Shown here: positions 1-10,010 of the stretch, one piece after another
How the letters are laid out: every line of letters starts with the position of its first letter
How positions within the stretch are numbered: the stretch's first letter is position 1
Source of the DNA: Betaproteobacteria bacterium
Lineage (GTDB): Bacteria > Pseudomonadota > Gammaproteobacteria > Burkholderiales > JACQAP01
NCBI GenBank assembly: GCA_025351455.1
Contig: JANXVW010000084.1
Span: forward strand, 1 to 49,253
DNA: 49,253 bases
Reading direction: 5' to 3'
The notes under the pieces: model-generated
What the model saw: the letters and a program-made list of their open reading frames with translations, nothing else
Told to the model about the DNA's origin: nothing
Database searches by the model: none
Made by a program: the position numbers and the translations under genes

Positions 1-1
1 C

Positions 2-664
2 GGCGAATTCGTCGATGCGAATCCCCGGGCCGAAGTGCCGACGCTGATAGACGGCGATTTCCGCGTGTTCGATTCCACAGTGATACTCGAATATATCGAG
101 GAGAAATGGCCGGCGCCGGCGCTGTTGCCGAAGGCGCCGGCGGAGCGGGCGCGCGTTCGCATGGTCGAGGACGTCATGGACACGCAGTACGAGCAGAACA
201 ACTGGGGAACGTTCGAGGTCCTGCGCTACAAGCGCGCGAGCGGACCCCTCGCTGACAAGCTGCTGGCCTATGGCCGGAAAAATATCGAGCAATTGCAGGC
301 CTGGCTCGACCGGTCCCTGGGCGATCGGCCCTGGTTCAACGGCGATGCATTCGGCTGGGGCGATCTCGTGGTGATTCCTTACCTGAATCGCTCCGCCGGC
401 TACGGTTACCTGCCGCCTCAGGGCTCGAAGTTGGCCGCCTGGTTCGAACGCGTGAACCAGCGCGCCAGCGTTGCGAAAGTGAAGTCACAGATGCAGGCGG
501 CCCTCGATAAGATGCCCGACCTCGCCAAGATGCTGGAAAGTGGTCAGGTCGTGCGCCAGTATCGCGACCATCGTCTGGAATGGATGATCGCTGCCGGCGG
601 CTTGCCAGTCGTGGTCGAAGGCATCGAGAAAGGAACCATCCGGTTCAGTCGCAATCCCCGGTAA
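2..664 (+). CDS. glutathione S-transferase family protein (5' end outside window)
   Basis: The reading frame is open from base 2, so the start codon lies left of the window. The visible 220 residues begin inside the thioredoxin-like N-terminal domain: the segment around [20 protein letters not shown] has the cis-proline (VP) and the D-S-T-V-I glutathione-contact turn typical of the family. The helical C-terminal domain follows, with a [18 protein letters not shown] stretch matching the GST N-capping/hydrophobic staple region. Family members conjugate glutathione to electrophiles or act as isomerases; the substrate cannot be read here. It ends 22 nt before the thiolase gene and is probably co-transcribed with it. 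The far C-terminus (about 40 residues after the helical domain) is longer than in many GSTs. Confidence 0.9.
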   Translation, partial: GEFVDANPRAEVPTLIDGDFRVFDSTVILEYIEEKWPAPALLPKAPAERARVRMVEDVMDTQYEQNNWGTFEVLRYKRASGPLADKLLAYGRKNIEQLQAWLDRSLGDRPWFNGDAFGWGDLVVIPYLNRSAGYGYLPPQGSKLAAWFERVNQRASVAKVKSQMQAALDKMPDLAKMLESGQVVRQYRDHRLEWMIAAGGLPVVVEGIEKGTIRFSRNPR

Positions 665-686
665 GGAGCAGGACAGGGAGTCTGCC

Positions 687-1859
687 ATGAGCGAAGCAGT
701 GATTGTCGATGCGGTGCGCACGCCGTTCGGGCGGCGCGGCGGGGCATTGCGCGAATACAGGCCGGATGCTCTGCTGGCGCATGTTCTGGATGGTCTGCTC
801 GATCGCACGGGCGTCGATGCACGCAAGATCGAGGACGTGATCGACGGCACCGTGACGCTGGCCGGCGAGCAGGGGGCAAACCCGGCGCGATTGGCGGTGT
901 TGCTGTCGAAGCTGCCGGTGGACGTGCCGGGCGTCTCGCTGAACCGGATGTGCGGTTCGGGCCAGCAGGCCGTGCATTTCGCAGCCCAGGCGGTATCCGC
1001 CGGGGACATGGACTATGTCATCGGTTGCGGCGTCGAAAGCATGAGCCGCGTGCCCATGTTCCTCGACATCGGACTGGGCGGTCCGGTCAACGGTTTCGAG
1101 AAGCTCGATCCCGAATTGTTCAAACGCCACGAATTGATTCATCAGGGCGAGAGCGCCGAGCGCATCGCCGACAAGTGGGGACTATCGCGGCAGGACGTCG
1201 ACGATTTTGCCAAAGAAAGCCACCGCCGCGCGGCGCTCGCGCAACACGCCGGCTGGAACCGGGAACTGATTCCGGTGACGGGCGTGGCGCCCGATGGCGG
1301 GCCGTTGCGACTGGAGCGTGACGAAGGCGTTCGCGCGCAGATCGACGAAGCCAAGATGGCTTCCTTGAAACCCGCGTTTCGTCCCGAGGGCAAAGGCGTG
1401 GTGACGGCGGCGAATTCAAGCCAGCTTTCCGACGGCGCTTCCGCGGTGCTCGTGGCGAGCGCGCACGCCGCACGCGCCGACGGCCTGCGGGTAAAAGCAC
1501 GTTTTCGCTCGCGCGTTGCGGTTGGCTCCGATCCGACCATGCAACTGACCGGTGTCATTCCCGCCACGCGGCTTGCGCTGGCCAAGGCCGGATTGACGAT
1601 CGGGGACCTGGACTGGATCGAGATCAACGAGGCCTTCGCATCGGTCGTGTTGTCCTGGGCCAAAGAACTCAAGCCCGACATGGCGAAGGTCAATCCCTGG
1701 GGCGGTGCAATCGCCCACGGCCATCCCCTGGGCGCCACCGGCGCAGGCCTCATGGCGAAAATGCTGACGGGCCTGGAGGCCACTGGCGGCACGCTCGGCC
1801 TGCAGGTCATGTGCATCGGCCACGGGCAAGCCACGGCGACGGTGATCGAACGCATCTGA
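687..1859 (+). CDS. acetyl-CoA acetyltransferase / thiolase
   Basis: A 390-residue thiolase, the usual length for the family. The nucleophilic Cys is about residue 89 ([11 protein letters not shown]), the second catalytic pair is His346 in [11 protein letters not shown] and Cys376 in MCIGHGQA. The enzyme should catalyse reversible thiolysis of a 3-ketoacyl-CoA or condensation of acetyl-CoA in the cytoplasm. An AGGGAG ribosome site sits 6 nt before the ATG. It follows a GST and precedes a membrane-anchored HEXXH protein by 10 nt, so a short operon is likely. Chain-length preference (acetoacetyl-CoA versus longer beta-oxidation substrates) cannot be decided from sequence; no FadB-like partner is nearby. 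Confidence 0.93.
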   Translation: MSEAVIVDAVRTPFGRRGGALREYRPDALLAHVLDGLLDRTGVDARKIEDVIDGTVTLAGEQGANPARLAVLLSKLPVDVPGVSLNRMCGSGQQAVHFAAQAVSAGDMDYVIGCGVESMSRVPMFLDIGLGGPVNGFEKLDPELFKRHELIHQGESAERIADKWGLSRQDVDDFAKESHRRAALAQHAGWNRELIPVTGVAPDGGPLRLERDEGVRAQIDEAKMASLKPAFRPEGKGVVTAANSSQLSDGASAVLVASAHAARADGLRVKARFRSRVAVGSDPTMQLTGVIPATRLALAKAGLTIGDLDWIEINEAFASVVLSWAKELKPDMAKVNPWGGAIAHGHPLGATGAGLMAKMLTGLEATGGTLGLQVMCIGHGQATATVIERI

Positions 1860-1869
1860 ATTTGAAGCG

Positions 1870-2637
1870 ATGGCCAAGTCGATTCGCATCGCGCTGCTGT
1901 TGTTCGTGCTGGCAACTGTGGCGGTGGGCGCATGGCAGAAGCGAAGCCTGATTCAGTCGTGGGAGCGTACGCTCGATGTCGTCGTATATCCCATCAATGG
2001 GGACGGCCGCGATGCCACGGCAACCTATATGAGCTCGTTATCGTCGCAAGCGTTCGCGTCAATCGGGGAGTTCATGCGCAACGAGGCGCAGCGGCACGGC
2101 GTCGCGCTTGCCAACCCTGTGAGCGTGAAGCTGGGGCCAGCGGTGGTTTCTGCGCCGCCGCCGGCACCCGTTGGCGGCAATATTCTCGAAATCATTCTCT
2201 GGAGCCTTCGATTGCGCTTCTGGGCCTGGCGCAATGACGGCTATGCCGGCCCGAAACCCGACGTGCGCGTATTCGCGGTGTACTTCGATCCCGCCGCCAG
2301 GCAACGAGTGGAACATTCGATCGGGTTGAAGGAGGGGCGCATCGGCATTGCCAACCTGTTCGCAGCGATGCACATGTCGGAAGAGAACAACGTCATCGTC
2401 GCGCACGAAATCCTGCATACGTTCGGCGCCACGGACAAGTACGACCCCGCGACCGCGCAACCGCACTATCCCGAAGGTTACGCGGATCCCGGACAAACCC
2501 CGTTGTATCCGCAGCAGTTCGCTGAGATCATGGGCGGGCGCATCCCGCTTTCGCAGGCGCAGTCGGAGACACCACGCTCACTGAATTTCGCGATAGTCGG
2601 CGACAGGACAGCCGCCGAAATTCACTGGCGGCGCTGA
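1870..2637 (+). CDS. membrane-anchored protein with HEXXH zinc-protease motif, function unknown
   Basis: A 255-residue protein with one N-terminal hydrophobic segment (about residues 5-22) that would serve as signal anchor, placing the rest in the periplasm. Residues 179-183 read HEILH followed by TFGATDKYD, the arrangement of zinc-metalloprotease active sites (HEXXH plus downstream G and acidic residue). The surrounding text (NNVIVAHEILHTFGATDKYD, then a C-terminal EIMGGRIPL segment, akin to a Met-turn-like region) supports a metzincin-like or related fold, but I do not recognise a named family. It begins 10 nt after the thiolase stop. Peptidase activity is an inference from the motif alone. 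Confidence 0.75.
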   Translation: MAKSIRIALLLFVLATVAVGAWQKRSLIQSWERTLDVVVYPINGDGRDATATYMSSLSSQAFASIGEFMRNEAQRHGVALANPVSVKLGPAVVSAPPPAPVGGNILEIILWSLRLRFWAWRNDGYAGPKPDVRVFAVYFDPAARQRVEHSIGLKEGRIGIANLFAAMHMSEENNVIVAHEILHTFGATDKYDPATAQPHYPEGYADPGQTPLYPQQFAEIMGGRIPLSQAQSETPRSLNFAIVGDRTAAEIHWRR

Positions 2638-2725
2638 GGTCGGCGCAGGCTCGCCGATAAAACTCTTGTTGGCGCGCCATGGCGGGGGAACCTATCATAG
2701 CGGCTCATTTCCCCCTCCCGAGATC

Positions 2726-4429
2726 ATGGCCGACAACAACGAAAAAAGCGGCATCCGCCGCAACCTCACCAACTACGGCGACCCCGAGTTTGCCGCCTAC
2801 CTGAGACGCTCCTTTGCCCGCTCGATGGGCTACTCCAAGGAGATGCTGAGCCGGCCGATCGTCGGCATTGCGCAATCGGCGAGCGGATTCAACAATTGCC
2901 ATCGCTACGTCCCGGAATTGGTGGAGGCGGTCAAACGCGGGGTGCTCGGGTCCGGCGGACTGCCGGTCGATTTTCCGACCATCTCGCTCGGAGAGGTGTT
3001 CCTGAGTCCGACCAGTCTGATGTTTCGCAACCTCATGGCAATGGACGTCGAGGAAATGGTGCGCGCGCAACCCATGGATGCGGTCGTGCTGATCGGCGGC
3101 TGCGACAAGACGGTGCCGGCGCAACTGATGGGGGCAATCTCGGCCGACGTGCCGGCCATCCAGCTGGTGACTGGTCCGATGATGGCCATGCCATTCCGCG
3201 GCGAGCGGCTCGGTGCCTGTACCGACTGCCGGCGCTTCTGGGGAAAGTATCGCGCGGGCGAAGTCACCGACGAGGGCATCGACGAAATCGAAGGCAATCT
3301 CGCGACCACGGCGGGCACCTGTGCCGTCATGGGGACGGCCAGCACCATGGCGTGCGTCGCCGAAGCGCTGGGCATGAGCCTGCCGGACAGCGCCGCCATT
3401 CCCGCGGTGCATGCAGACCGCATTCGCGCGGCGGAAGCTACCGGCGTGTGCGCGATGAACATGATCCGGAACAAGCGGCCGCGCCCATCGGAAATCGTCA
3501 CCGAAAAATCAATCGAAAACGCGTTGCGCGTCCTGCTGGCAATAGGCGGATCGACCAACGCCATCATCCACCTTACGGCCATCGCCGGGCGCGCGGGGGT
3601 ACGCATTTCGCTCGAACACCTGAACCGGCTCTCGGACGAAACGCCGGTATTGATCGATCTCAAGCCGACCGGCAGCCACTACATGCAGGACTTTCACGCG
3701 GCCGGCGGGATGAGCGCCTTGCTGCTCGAGTTGAAGGACTTGCTGCATCTGGATTGCATGACGGTGACGGGAGAAAAACTGGCTGAGCGGCTCGCACGGC
3801 CTGTTCCATTCGTCGATCGCGGCGTCATCCGTCCCAGGTCCGAGCCGATTTCGCCGGTGGGCGGCCTCGTTGCGTTGTTCGGCAGCCTCGCGCCAGGCGG
3901 GGCAATCCTGAAACGCGCCGCCGCCGATAGCAGCCTGTTCGAAAAAGAGGGCAGGGCCGTCGTATTCGAATCGCTGGAAGATTTGTCGGCGCGCATTGAT
4001 TTGCCCGACCTCGACGTCACCAAAGATGATTTTCTGGTGCTGAAAAATGCCGGACCGCGCAGCCCGTCAGGCATGCCCGAGGCAGGTTACCTGCCCATCC
4101 CGAAGAAGCTGGCGCAAAAAGGACTCAAGGACATGGTGCGAATTTCCGATGCCCGCATGAGCGGCACCGCGTTTGGCACCGTGATTCTTCACATTACGCC
4201 GGATGCCGCATCGGGCGGGCCCCTGGCACTGGTGAAAAGCGGCGATCGCATCCGCTTGTCCGTGAAGGACAGGAAGCTGGATTTGCTGGTCAGCGAACAG
4301 GAAATGAACCGGCGTCGCCAGGACTTCAGGCAGGCACCGCTGCCGCCCAGAGGCTATGCGAGGCTCTACAACCAGCACATCCTTCAGGCCGACGGCGGTT
4401 GCGACTTCGACTTTCTGCGCGGTGGCTAA
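2726..4429 (+). CDS. IlvD/Edd family dehydratase (sugar-acid or dihydroxy-acid type)
   Basis: Fe-S dehydratase removing water from a 2,3-dihydroxy acid or aldonic acid. I start it at the ATG at 2726 (567 residues, normal for the family). An in-frame codon 60 nt upstream only adds a non-family leader. Three cysteines fit cluster ligands: about 58 (NNCHRY), 126 (GGCDKTVP) and 199 (TAGTCAVMGTAS). The block around LGEVFLSPTSLMFRNLMAMD and MDAVVLIGGCDKTVPAQLMG resembles the pentonate/aldonate dehydratase branch more than biosynthetic IlvD. No isoleucine/valine genes are adjacent, which supports a catabolic role (inference). Its 3' end overlaps by 4 nt the end of the convergent EAL gene. Confidence 0.9.
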   Translation: MADNNEKSGIRRNLTNYGDPEFAAYLRRSFARSMGYSKEMLSRPIVGIAQSASGFNNCHRYVPELVEAVKRGVLGSGGLPVDFPTISLGEVFLSPTSLMFRNLMAMDVEEMVRAQPMDAVVLIGGCDKTVPAQLMGAISADVPAIQLVTGPMMAMPFRGERLGACTDCRRFWGKYRAGEVTDEGIDEIEGNLATTAGTCAVMGTASTMACVAEALGMSLPDSAAIPAVHADRIRAAEATGVCAMNMIRNKRPRPSEIVTEKSIENALRVLLAIGGSTNAIIHLTAIAGRAGVRISLEHLNRLSDETPVLIDLKPTGSHYMQDFHAAGGMSALLLELKDLLHLDCMTVTGEKLAERLARPVPFVDRGVIRPRSEPISPVGGLVALFGSLAPGGAILKRAAADSSLFEKEGRAVVFESLEDLSARIDLPDLDVTKDDFLVLKNAGPRSPSGMPEAGYLPIPKKLAQKGLKDMVRISDARMSGTAFGTVILHITPDAASGGPLALVKSGDRIRLSVKDRKLDLLVSEQEMNRRRQDFRQAPLPPRGYARLYNQHILQADGGCDFDFLRGG

Positions 4430-7029
4430 CGGCGGGTCAGCATTTTTAGAATTTCTTCTTCGGGTAACGGACGGCTGATCAGATAACCCTGAATCTGGTG
4501 ACAGCCCAGTGTGCGCAGCAGGTCGCACTGCGGCTGGGTTTCCACTCCTTCGGCGATGGTCGTCAATCCGAGCGACTGTGCCATCGAAATAATCGCTGAC
4601 GCGATTTCGACGTCATCCCGACGCTCTGTGATGGTGCTGATAAAGGAGCGGTCTATTTTCAGCGCGTCGATCGGCAGTCGCGCCAGATAACTCAACGAGG
4701 AATAGCCGGTCCCGAAATCATCCATGGCGATTTTGGCGCCCGCATCGCGCAGCGCGCGCAGGATCTCGGTGCTGCGTTCGATGTCCTGCATCACCATGCT
4801 TTCGGTGATTTCGATGTCGATGCCGATCTCCGGCCCATAGTCGTGGAAGAGTTGGCGGACAAAATCCACGAAATCGCGTTGCCGTAACTGGATCGGCGAG
4901 ACGTTGACCGCAATGGGTTTGGCGTCCACCCCGGCTGCCTTCCATTTTCGGTACACGCGCGCCGCTTCGATCAGCGCCCATTTGCCCACTTCCAGGATCA
5001 TTCCGGTTTCCTCCAGAACGGGAATGAATTGCGCTGGCGGCACCAGTCCGTTGTCCGGATCGTGCCAGCGCAGCAGCGCCTCCAGTCCTTCGATCCGGCC
5101 GGTCGCGAGGCTGACCTTGGGCTGGTAGTGCAGCACAAAGCGGTGTTCCTCCAGCGCCTGGCGCAATTTGTTTTCCAGGGCGAGGCGTTGCGCGACGTCG
5201 GCGTTGAGTTTGGGGGTGTAGTACACGGCGGCTTCGCCCGCCTGTTTTGCCCGCGCCAGCGCCGCCTCGGCGTTTCGCATCAACGTTTCGGGATCGCTGC
5301 CGTCGTCCGGGAAAATGGCAATGCCGCAGCGGGCCGCCACCCGCAAGTCGCGCCCGTCGATCGTGAACGGGCTCAGCAGCAGCGCCTGGCGCTTTTCCTC
5401 GATCAGGCGCGAAGCGTGGATTTCGTCGCTCACGTTGGGCAACACGATGGCGAAACTGTTCATGCCCACACGGCCTATGCGCTCGCTGTCGTGTGTCTCG
5501 CGCAGGCGGTCGGCGAGCGCCTTGAGCAGGCTGTCTCCGGCCCCGCGACCCATGGATTCGTTGATGATGCGGAATCGTTCGATATCCAGAATCATCAACG
5601 CCAATTTTCGGTTGTTTCTCTGGGCCTCGTGCAAAAACTGCTGCAGACGTTCCAGCAACAGCGTGCGGTTGGCTATGCCGGAAATGGAGTCGTAATAGGA
5701 AAGGTAGTCGATGCGATCCTGCCTTTCCATGTGCTCGAGCGCGATCGAGGCATCGGCTGACAGATCCGCTAGCAGTTTGATCTGATCCTCGTTGAAGAAG
5801 TCTTCTTCCGCGGCGAAAAGCACACCGACCGCCGCCACCCGTGTCCCGGACATGAAGGGCAGTGCTGCTGCGGCACGATATCCGCGTCGTAACGCGTGCT
5901 CCTGCCAGGCGGGCGGGGTCGTGGAATGGGCGATGTCATTGATGATTTGTTGCGCTTCCCGGCGCACTGCGATCGCGGCCAGGGTGTCCTGCGCCGGCGA
6001 CCGCGGCGCAATCGATAAATCGAGCAGGTCGAGGAATCCGTCGACCGCGCCATGAGAGGCCACGGGGCGGATAGAGGTGGCCTTTTCATCGACCAGGCCG
6101 GCCCACGCCATGCGCATTGCGCCGACGTCCACCGCAATCCTGCAAAATTCCTGCAGCAATTCTTCGCGTTGGCGCAGCCGGATGATGGCGGAAGAAAAGT
6201 GTCCCAGCACATCGCGAATGCGCGACAGCCGGACCAGCCTTTGCTCTTGCAGCACGCGTTGCGTTACATCGCGATCGGCCCCGCGGAAACCGGTCAGCGC
6301 ACCGTTTTCGCTGAATAACGGCATGCCGTTGCTCTCCAGCCATCTGATGCTGCCGTCCCTGTGGCGAGCCTTGATCATGACCCCGCGCCAACCCGATTTC
6401 TGGGCTGCGCGTAATTGCATCGCCTGCCGCTGTATTTCGCCTTCTTTTTCGTCGAGCATGTCGAAACAGCTAAGCCCGAGCATGGCAGCCGGTTGGTAGC
6501 CCAGGATACGGACCAGTGCGGGATTGTTGTAAGTCATGCGAAATTGCAGATCGCACTCCCAGACGCGCTCCTCCGTGGTCTCGACGATGCCGCGAAAGCG
6601 TTCCTCGCTGATTCTGAGCGCTTGTTCCATCTGCTTCCTTGCGCGCCTTTCCCCGGCTTCCGAAATGGCGCGCCGTACCGCGGAAGGAAATCGGGTGAGA
6701 TTCGTCTTGAGGACATAATCCGTGGCGCCACTGCGCAGTGCCGCCACCGCGTTTTCCTCGCCGATGGTGCCGGAGACAAAGATGAAAGGAATATCCGGCC
6801 GCATCTCGCGCGCAATGGCCAATGCCGCCATGCCGCTGAAGCGAGGCAGTGAAAAGTCGGACAGGACGATATCCGGCTCGAAACTAGCCAGTTCGCGCCG
6901 AAAATCGGATTCCGTTTCGACGATCCTCACGTCGAAAACCAGGCCACCGCGCCGCAACTCGCGCAACTCGAGTTCGGCGTCGGAGGCCAGATCCTCCACC
7001 AGCAGAATGTGCAGGCTATGGTCGGTCAC
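4426..7029 (-). CDS. REC-PAS-GAF-GGDEF-EAL c-di-GMP phosphodiesterase (degenerate GGDEF)
   Basis: An 867-residue multidomain regulator. Residues 1-120 form a receiver domain with acidic pair ED at 12-13 and phospho-acceptor Asp58 (VLSDFSLP). A PAS domain follows (about 145-260), a GAF domain (about 285-430), a GGDEF domain (about 440-605) and an EAL domain (about 615-860). The GGDEF signature is replaced by GMNSF near 522-526, so cyclase activity is unlikely. The EAL domain keeps EALLRW (650), the NVSP motif, ITES, DDFGTGYSS (770-778) and KIDRSF, consistent with active c-di-GMP hydrolysis. It lies 44 nt downstream of a single-domain response regulator and is the last gene of the minus-strand signalling island. 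Its N-terminal receiver is likely fed by the CHASE3 kinase upstream (inference). Confidence 0.93.
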   Translation of the reverse strand: MTDHSLHILLVEDLASDAELELRELRRGGLVFDVRIVETESDFRRELASFEPDIVLSDFSLPRFSGMAALAIAREMRPDIPFIFVSGTIGEENAVAALRSGATDYVLKTNLTRFPSAVRRAISEAGERRARKQMEQALRISEERFRGIVETTEERVWECDLQFRMTYNNPALVRILGYQPAAMLGLSCFDMLDEKEGEIQRQAMQLRAAQKSGWRGVMIKARHRDGSIRWLESNGMPLFSENGALTGFRGADRDVTQRVLQEQRLVRLSRIRDVLGHFSSAIIRLRQREELLQEFCRIAVDVGAMRMAWAGLVDEKATSIRPVASHGAVDGFLDLLDLSIAPRSPAQDTLAAIAVRREAQQIINDIAHSTTPPAWQEHALRRGYRAAAALPFMSGTRVAAVGVLFAAEEDFFNEDQIKLLADLSADASIALEHMERQDRIDYLSYYDSISGIANRTLLLERLQQFLHEAQRNNRKLALMILDIERFRIINESMGRGAGDSLLKALADRLRETHDSERIGRVGMNSFAIVLPNVSDEIHASRLIEEKRQALLLSPFTIDGRDLRVAARCGIAIFPDDGSDPETLMRNAEAALARAKQAGEAAVYYTPKLNADVAQRLALENKLRQALEEHRFVLHYQPKVSLATGRIEGLEALLRWHDPDNGLVPPAQFIPVLEETGMILEVGKWALIEAARVYRKWKAAGVDAKPIAVNVSPIQLRQRDFVDFVRQLFHDYGPEIGIDIEITESMVMQDIERSTEILRALRDAGAKIAMDDFGTGYSSLSYLARLPIDALKIDRSFISTITERRDDVEIASAIISMAQSLGLTTIAEGVETQPQCDLLRTLGCHQIQGYLISRPLPEEEILKMLTRR

Positions 7030-7073
7030 GAATCCGGGGTCCGCCTGTCATTGGAATGGTCATCGCTCGTCCG

Positions 7074-7523
7074 TCAACTGGTCTGCGGTACCTTGTTGAC
7101 CAGCGCCCAGTACAGGCCCACCTGAGAAACCATTTCAACAAACTTGTCGAAATCGACGGGTTTGACGATATAGCTGTTTACGCCTAGCTGATAGCTTTCG
7201 ACGATGTCGCGTTCTTCGGAGGACGACGTCAGCATGACCACCGGCACTGTCCTGGTTTTGGCGTCCGCCTTCAAAGCGCGCAATACGCCTATGCCGTCGA
7301 TCTTGGGGAGCTTCAGGTCGAGGAGGATTAACTTCGGCGCGCTACTGACTGCCCTTTTCTCGTACTGACCCCGGCAGAACATGAAGTCCAGCGCCTCGAC
7401 CCCGTCCTTGAGCCAGACCAGATTGTTCGACAGGTTTTTTTTGTTCAGTGCCCGCATGGCCAACTCTGCATCCGTTGGATTGTCCTCCACCAGCAGAATT
7501 TCCACGTTCTCAAACCCGGTCAT
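7074..7523 (-). CDS. single-domain response regulator (Rcp1/CheY-like)
   Basis: A 149-residue stand-alone receiver. The ATG at 7523 is preceded by GGAGGGCAAG, a strong ribosome site, so longer upstream readings are discarded. Acidic pocket [12 protein letters not shown], phospho-acceptor Asp in [13 protein letters not shown], the Thr in [12 protein letters not shown] and the Lys in [11 protein letters not shown] are all present. The LKLPKIDG pattern is that of phytochrome-type (Rcp1-like) regulators that pair with PAS-rich kinases. Its start overlaps the end of the CHASE3 kinase by 14 nt, so the two are translationally coupled and almost certainly partners. Output must be by protein contact or phosphotransfer, since there is no effector domain. 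Confidence 0.93.
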   Translation of the reverse strand: MTGFENVEILLVEDNPTDAELAMRALNKKNLSNNLVWLKDGVEALDFMFCRGQYEKRAVSSAPKLILLDLKLPKIDGIGVLRALKADAKTRTVPVVMLTSSSEERDIVESYQLGVNSYIVKPVDFDKFVEMVSQVGLYWALVNKVPQTS

Positions 7524-9681
7524 CTTGCCCTCCTCCGGGCAGAGAGAAAAAGAACGTTGCACCTTTGTCGAGTTCGGCTTCGGCCCAGACCCGGCCGCCG
7601 TGACGCATAACCAGCCGATGCACGATGGCAAGGCCGACCCCGGTCCCGGGAAACTCATCGAGCCTGTGCAGGCGCTGAAACACACCGAAGAGTTTGTCGT
7701 AATAGCGCATGTCAAAACCGACGCCGTTATCCTTCACGAAAAATGTCACGTGGTCATTCGTGCCTTTTGCGGCCAGACCGCCCACTTCGATGCGCGGCGT
7801 TTTCCTGGTCGAACTGTACTTGATCGCATTCGACAGCAAGTTGATCCAGACTTGCTTGAGCAGAGCCGGATCGGCCCTGGCCGCGGGAAGGTCGCGAATC
7901 ACGACTGAGGAGGCATCGATCCCGGGTGCCGCGGCCCGGAGGCTGTCCAGCGCCCCGAGCGCCAGTGATTTCATGTCCACGCGTTCCGTGGATAGAGGCT
8001 GGCGGCCCAGTCGCGAAAAGGCGAGCAAGTCGTCGATCAGCACACCCATTCGCTGACTGTTGTCGCGGATGACTTTCAGTACACGCCGCCCCTCATCGTC
8101 AACCCGGGAGCCGTAGTCTTCCTCGAATATCTTGCTGAAACCGTCGATTGCGCGCAGCGGGGCACGCAAATCATGGGAAACGGAATAGCTGAAGCTTTCC
8201 AGTTCCTTGTTGGCTGCTTCGAGTTGATTTGCCCGGATCTCCAGATGGGCATTGAGTGTCCGGATCGACTCTTCGGCCCGCTTCTGCTCGGTAATGTCAT
8301 CCGAGATGCCCAGCAGATATTGCGGCCGGCCCTCGCTGTCACGCAGGCCTATCTTGCGCGTGCGCAGTATGAGGTTGCCGGTGGCGGCGGTGAGTTTTTC
8401 TTCCGCGATTTCCACCATCGCGTCTTGCGCCAGCACCTCCCGGTCCTTGGCGACGAACTGATCCGCCTGTTCCTTGGGAAACAACTCATGGTCGGTCTTG
8501 CCGATAAGGTCCTCGCGTGACATGCCGAGCAGCTTTTCCTCCGCCTTGTTTATCCTGGCGAACCTCAGCGTCTGCGCCTCCTTGACGAAGATCATGCTCG
8601 GGATGTTTTCGACCACCGCGTCGAGAAAGGCATTGGCCTGCTTGAACTGGAATTCCACCTGCTTCAACGCAGTGGTATCGAACATTGTCGTGCGGCTCAT
8701 CACATAGTTGCCGTGTTCGTCGTGCAGGGCAACGGCATTGACGGCTACCGGGAACGTGCTGCCGTCCTTACGCACCATGGTGTACTCGAGGTCCGCAGTC
8801 TTGCCGTCCCGTATGAGCTTGGGAAAGTTGTCCATCACGGTTTGCCTGCACTCCGGCGCCACGATGTCGATGAATTTCAGTTTGCCGATGACCTCGTCGC
8901 GATCGTATCCGAGCCAGGCCAACTCGGTGTCGTTCATGCGCACGAAGGTCCCGTCCCGGTCGACGGAGTGGTAGCCGCAGGGCGCGCCGTTGTACAGGCT
9001 CGCGGTCTGCGTTGCCGCCGCCTGCGCCGCTTTTTCGGCGATGGCACGCTGGCCTATTTCCCTGCGCAGGAGGGCAAAGGCGATGATCAGCATCGTCATG
9101 CTGGTCAGCGTGCCCACGAAGATGATCGCAGAGGCCACCCTCGAACTGCGTCGCGATTCCTCTGCGCGCTGGACCAGGAGGTCTTCTTCCCTCACCCGCA
9201 TCCGGCTTACCAGGCCACGTATCTTGTCCATCGTCTGCTTGCTCTCGCCGATGTGCCGTCGCGCCGGTTCGGAAATGAGCACCGGCGTGCTGCCGGCCAT
9301 CTTCAGAAAGACGGCCGCCTGCTGCAGGCGATATTCGACCAGTTTCTCGAGGTCGCGGATGCGTTGCTGCTGTTCCTCGTTATCGGAAGTAAGCTGCTTG
9401 AGTCGGCGCATGCGGGCCGGGATGCTGGCCAGTCCATCGGTGTAAGGGACGAGGAAGATTTCCTGGCGTGAAATGAGATAGCCGCGGACGCCCGTTTCCA
9501 CATCCTTGAGGTCGGAGAGCACTGCTTCGGTCTCGCGCAGCACGCTTTGCGTGTGTTCGACCCACCCCGCCCTTTCCACAAAACCCTGCAGGCTGACATA
9601 AGAGACGGCCGACATGCCGGCCACGATGGCCAGCGCCGCGCAAAAGCCGATGACCGGCACAGGGTGGTTAGCCGAGTTCAT
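7510..9681 (-). CDS. CHASE3-PAS-PAS sensor histidine kinase
   Basis: From the chosen ATG at 9681 this is a 723-residue membrane kinase. Two transmembrane helices (about 8-30 and 184-206) bracket a periplasmic CHASE3 sensor ([15 protein letters not shown] region). Two cytoplasmic PAS domains follow (about 229-339 and 349-464), then HisKA with phospho-acceptor His503 ([18 protein letters not shown]) and HATPase_c with [17 protein letters not shown] and GTGVGLAI boxes. The [11 protein letters not shown] form is that of phytochrome-like kinases. An upstream in-frame codon at 9849 adds a Pro/Ala-rich leader without membrane or sensor character, so 9681 is preferred. It overlaps the downstream single-domain regulator. 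Confidence 0.92.
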   Translation of the reverse strand: MNSANHPVPVIGFCAALAIVAGMSAVSYVSLQGFVERAGWVEHTQSVLRETEAVLSDLKDVETGVRGYLISRQEIFLVPYTDGLASIPARMRRLKQLTSDNEEQQQRIRDLEKLVEYRLQQAAVFLKMAGSTPVLISEPARRHIGESKQTMDKIRGLVSRMRVREEDLLVQRAEESRRSSRVASAIIFVGTLTSMTMLIIAFALLRREIGQRAIAEKAAQAAATQTASLYNGAPCGYHSVDRDGTFVRMNDTELAWLGYDRDEVIGKLKFIDIVAPECRQTVMDNFPKLIRDGKTADLEYTMVRKDGSTFPVAVNAVALHDEHGNYVMSRTTMFDTTALKQVEFQFKQANAFLDAVVENIPSMIFVKEAQTLRFARINKAEEKLLGMSREDLIGKTDHELFPKEQADQFVAKDREVLAQDAMVEIAEEKLTAATGNLILRTRKIGLRDSEGRPQYLLGISDDITEQKRAEESIRTLNAHLEIRANQLEAANKELESFSYSVSHDLRAPLRAIDGFSKIFEEDYGSRVDDEGRRVLKVIRDNSQRMGVLIDDLLAFSRLGRQPLSTERVDMKSLALGALDSLRAAAPGIDASSVVIRDLPAARADPALLKQVWINLLSNAIKYSSTRKTPRIEVGGLAAKGTNDHVTFFVKDNGVGFDMRYYDKLFGVFQRLHRLDEFPGTGVGLAIVHRLVMRHGGRVWAEAELDKGATFFFSLPGGGQDDRV

Positions 9682-10010
9682 GCGGACATGGAAAGGGTGT
9701 GGAGCGGCTCTGGCAGGTTGTGCCGGCACGAGCTGAGTGCGGCATGGGATCGCGGCGCGTGCGGAGATGTCGATTGGGGGCATCCTTGTCCGTGGACCTG
9801 GGGTTGCCGAAGCGAGTCCGAAGGCAAGGGCTTGCGGGCTGAATGTCACTTATGCGCGGGTGTATGGACTCTGACCCCGCTTTTAGTCTTGTGTGTGCCA
9901 TCGACAGGCAGCATTGGTGAATACACCGTACTGTGCAATCGGTGTTCCGCTGACAATCGTGTCCGGTTTTGTCCTACAAGGCCCTTCTGCCCTGGCTCGG
10001 GGCCATTACT
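9682..10010. other. 329-bp intergenic region upstream of the CHASE3 kinase
   Basis: No convincing gene is present. It separates the HisKA_3/NarL pair from the CHASE3 kinase set, and should contain the promoter of the latter on minus. At 9867-9878 the plus strand reads GACTCTGACCCC, whose complement GGGGTCAGAGTC I recall as a dispersed intergenic motif in proteobacteria; that is recollection and not proof. No hairpin with a T-run was identified after the NarL-type regulator. Confidence 0.5.
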
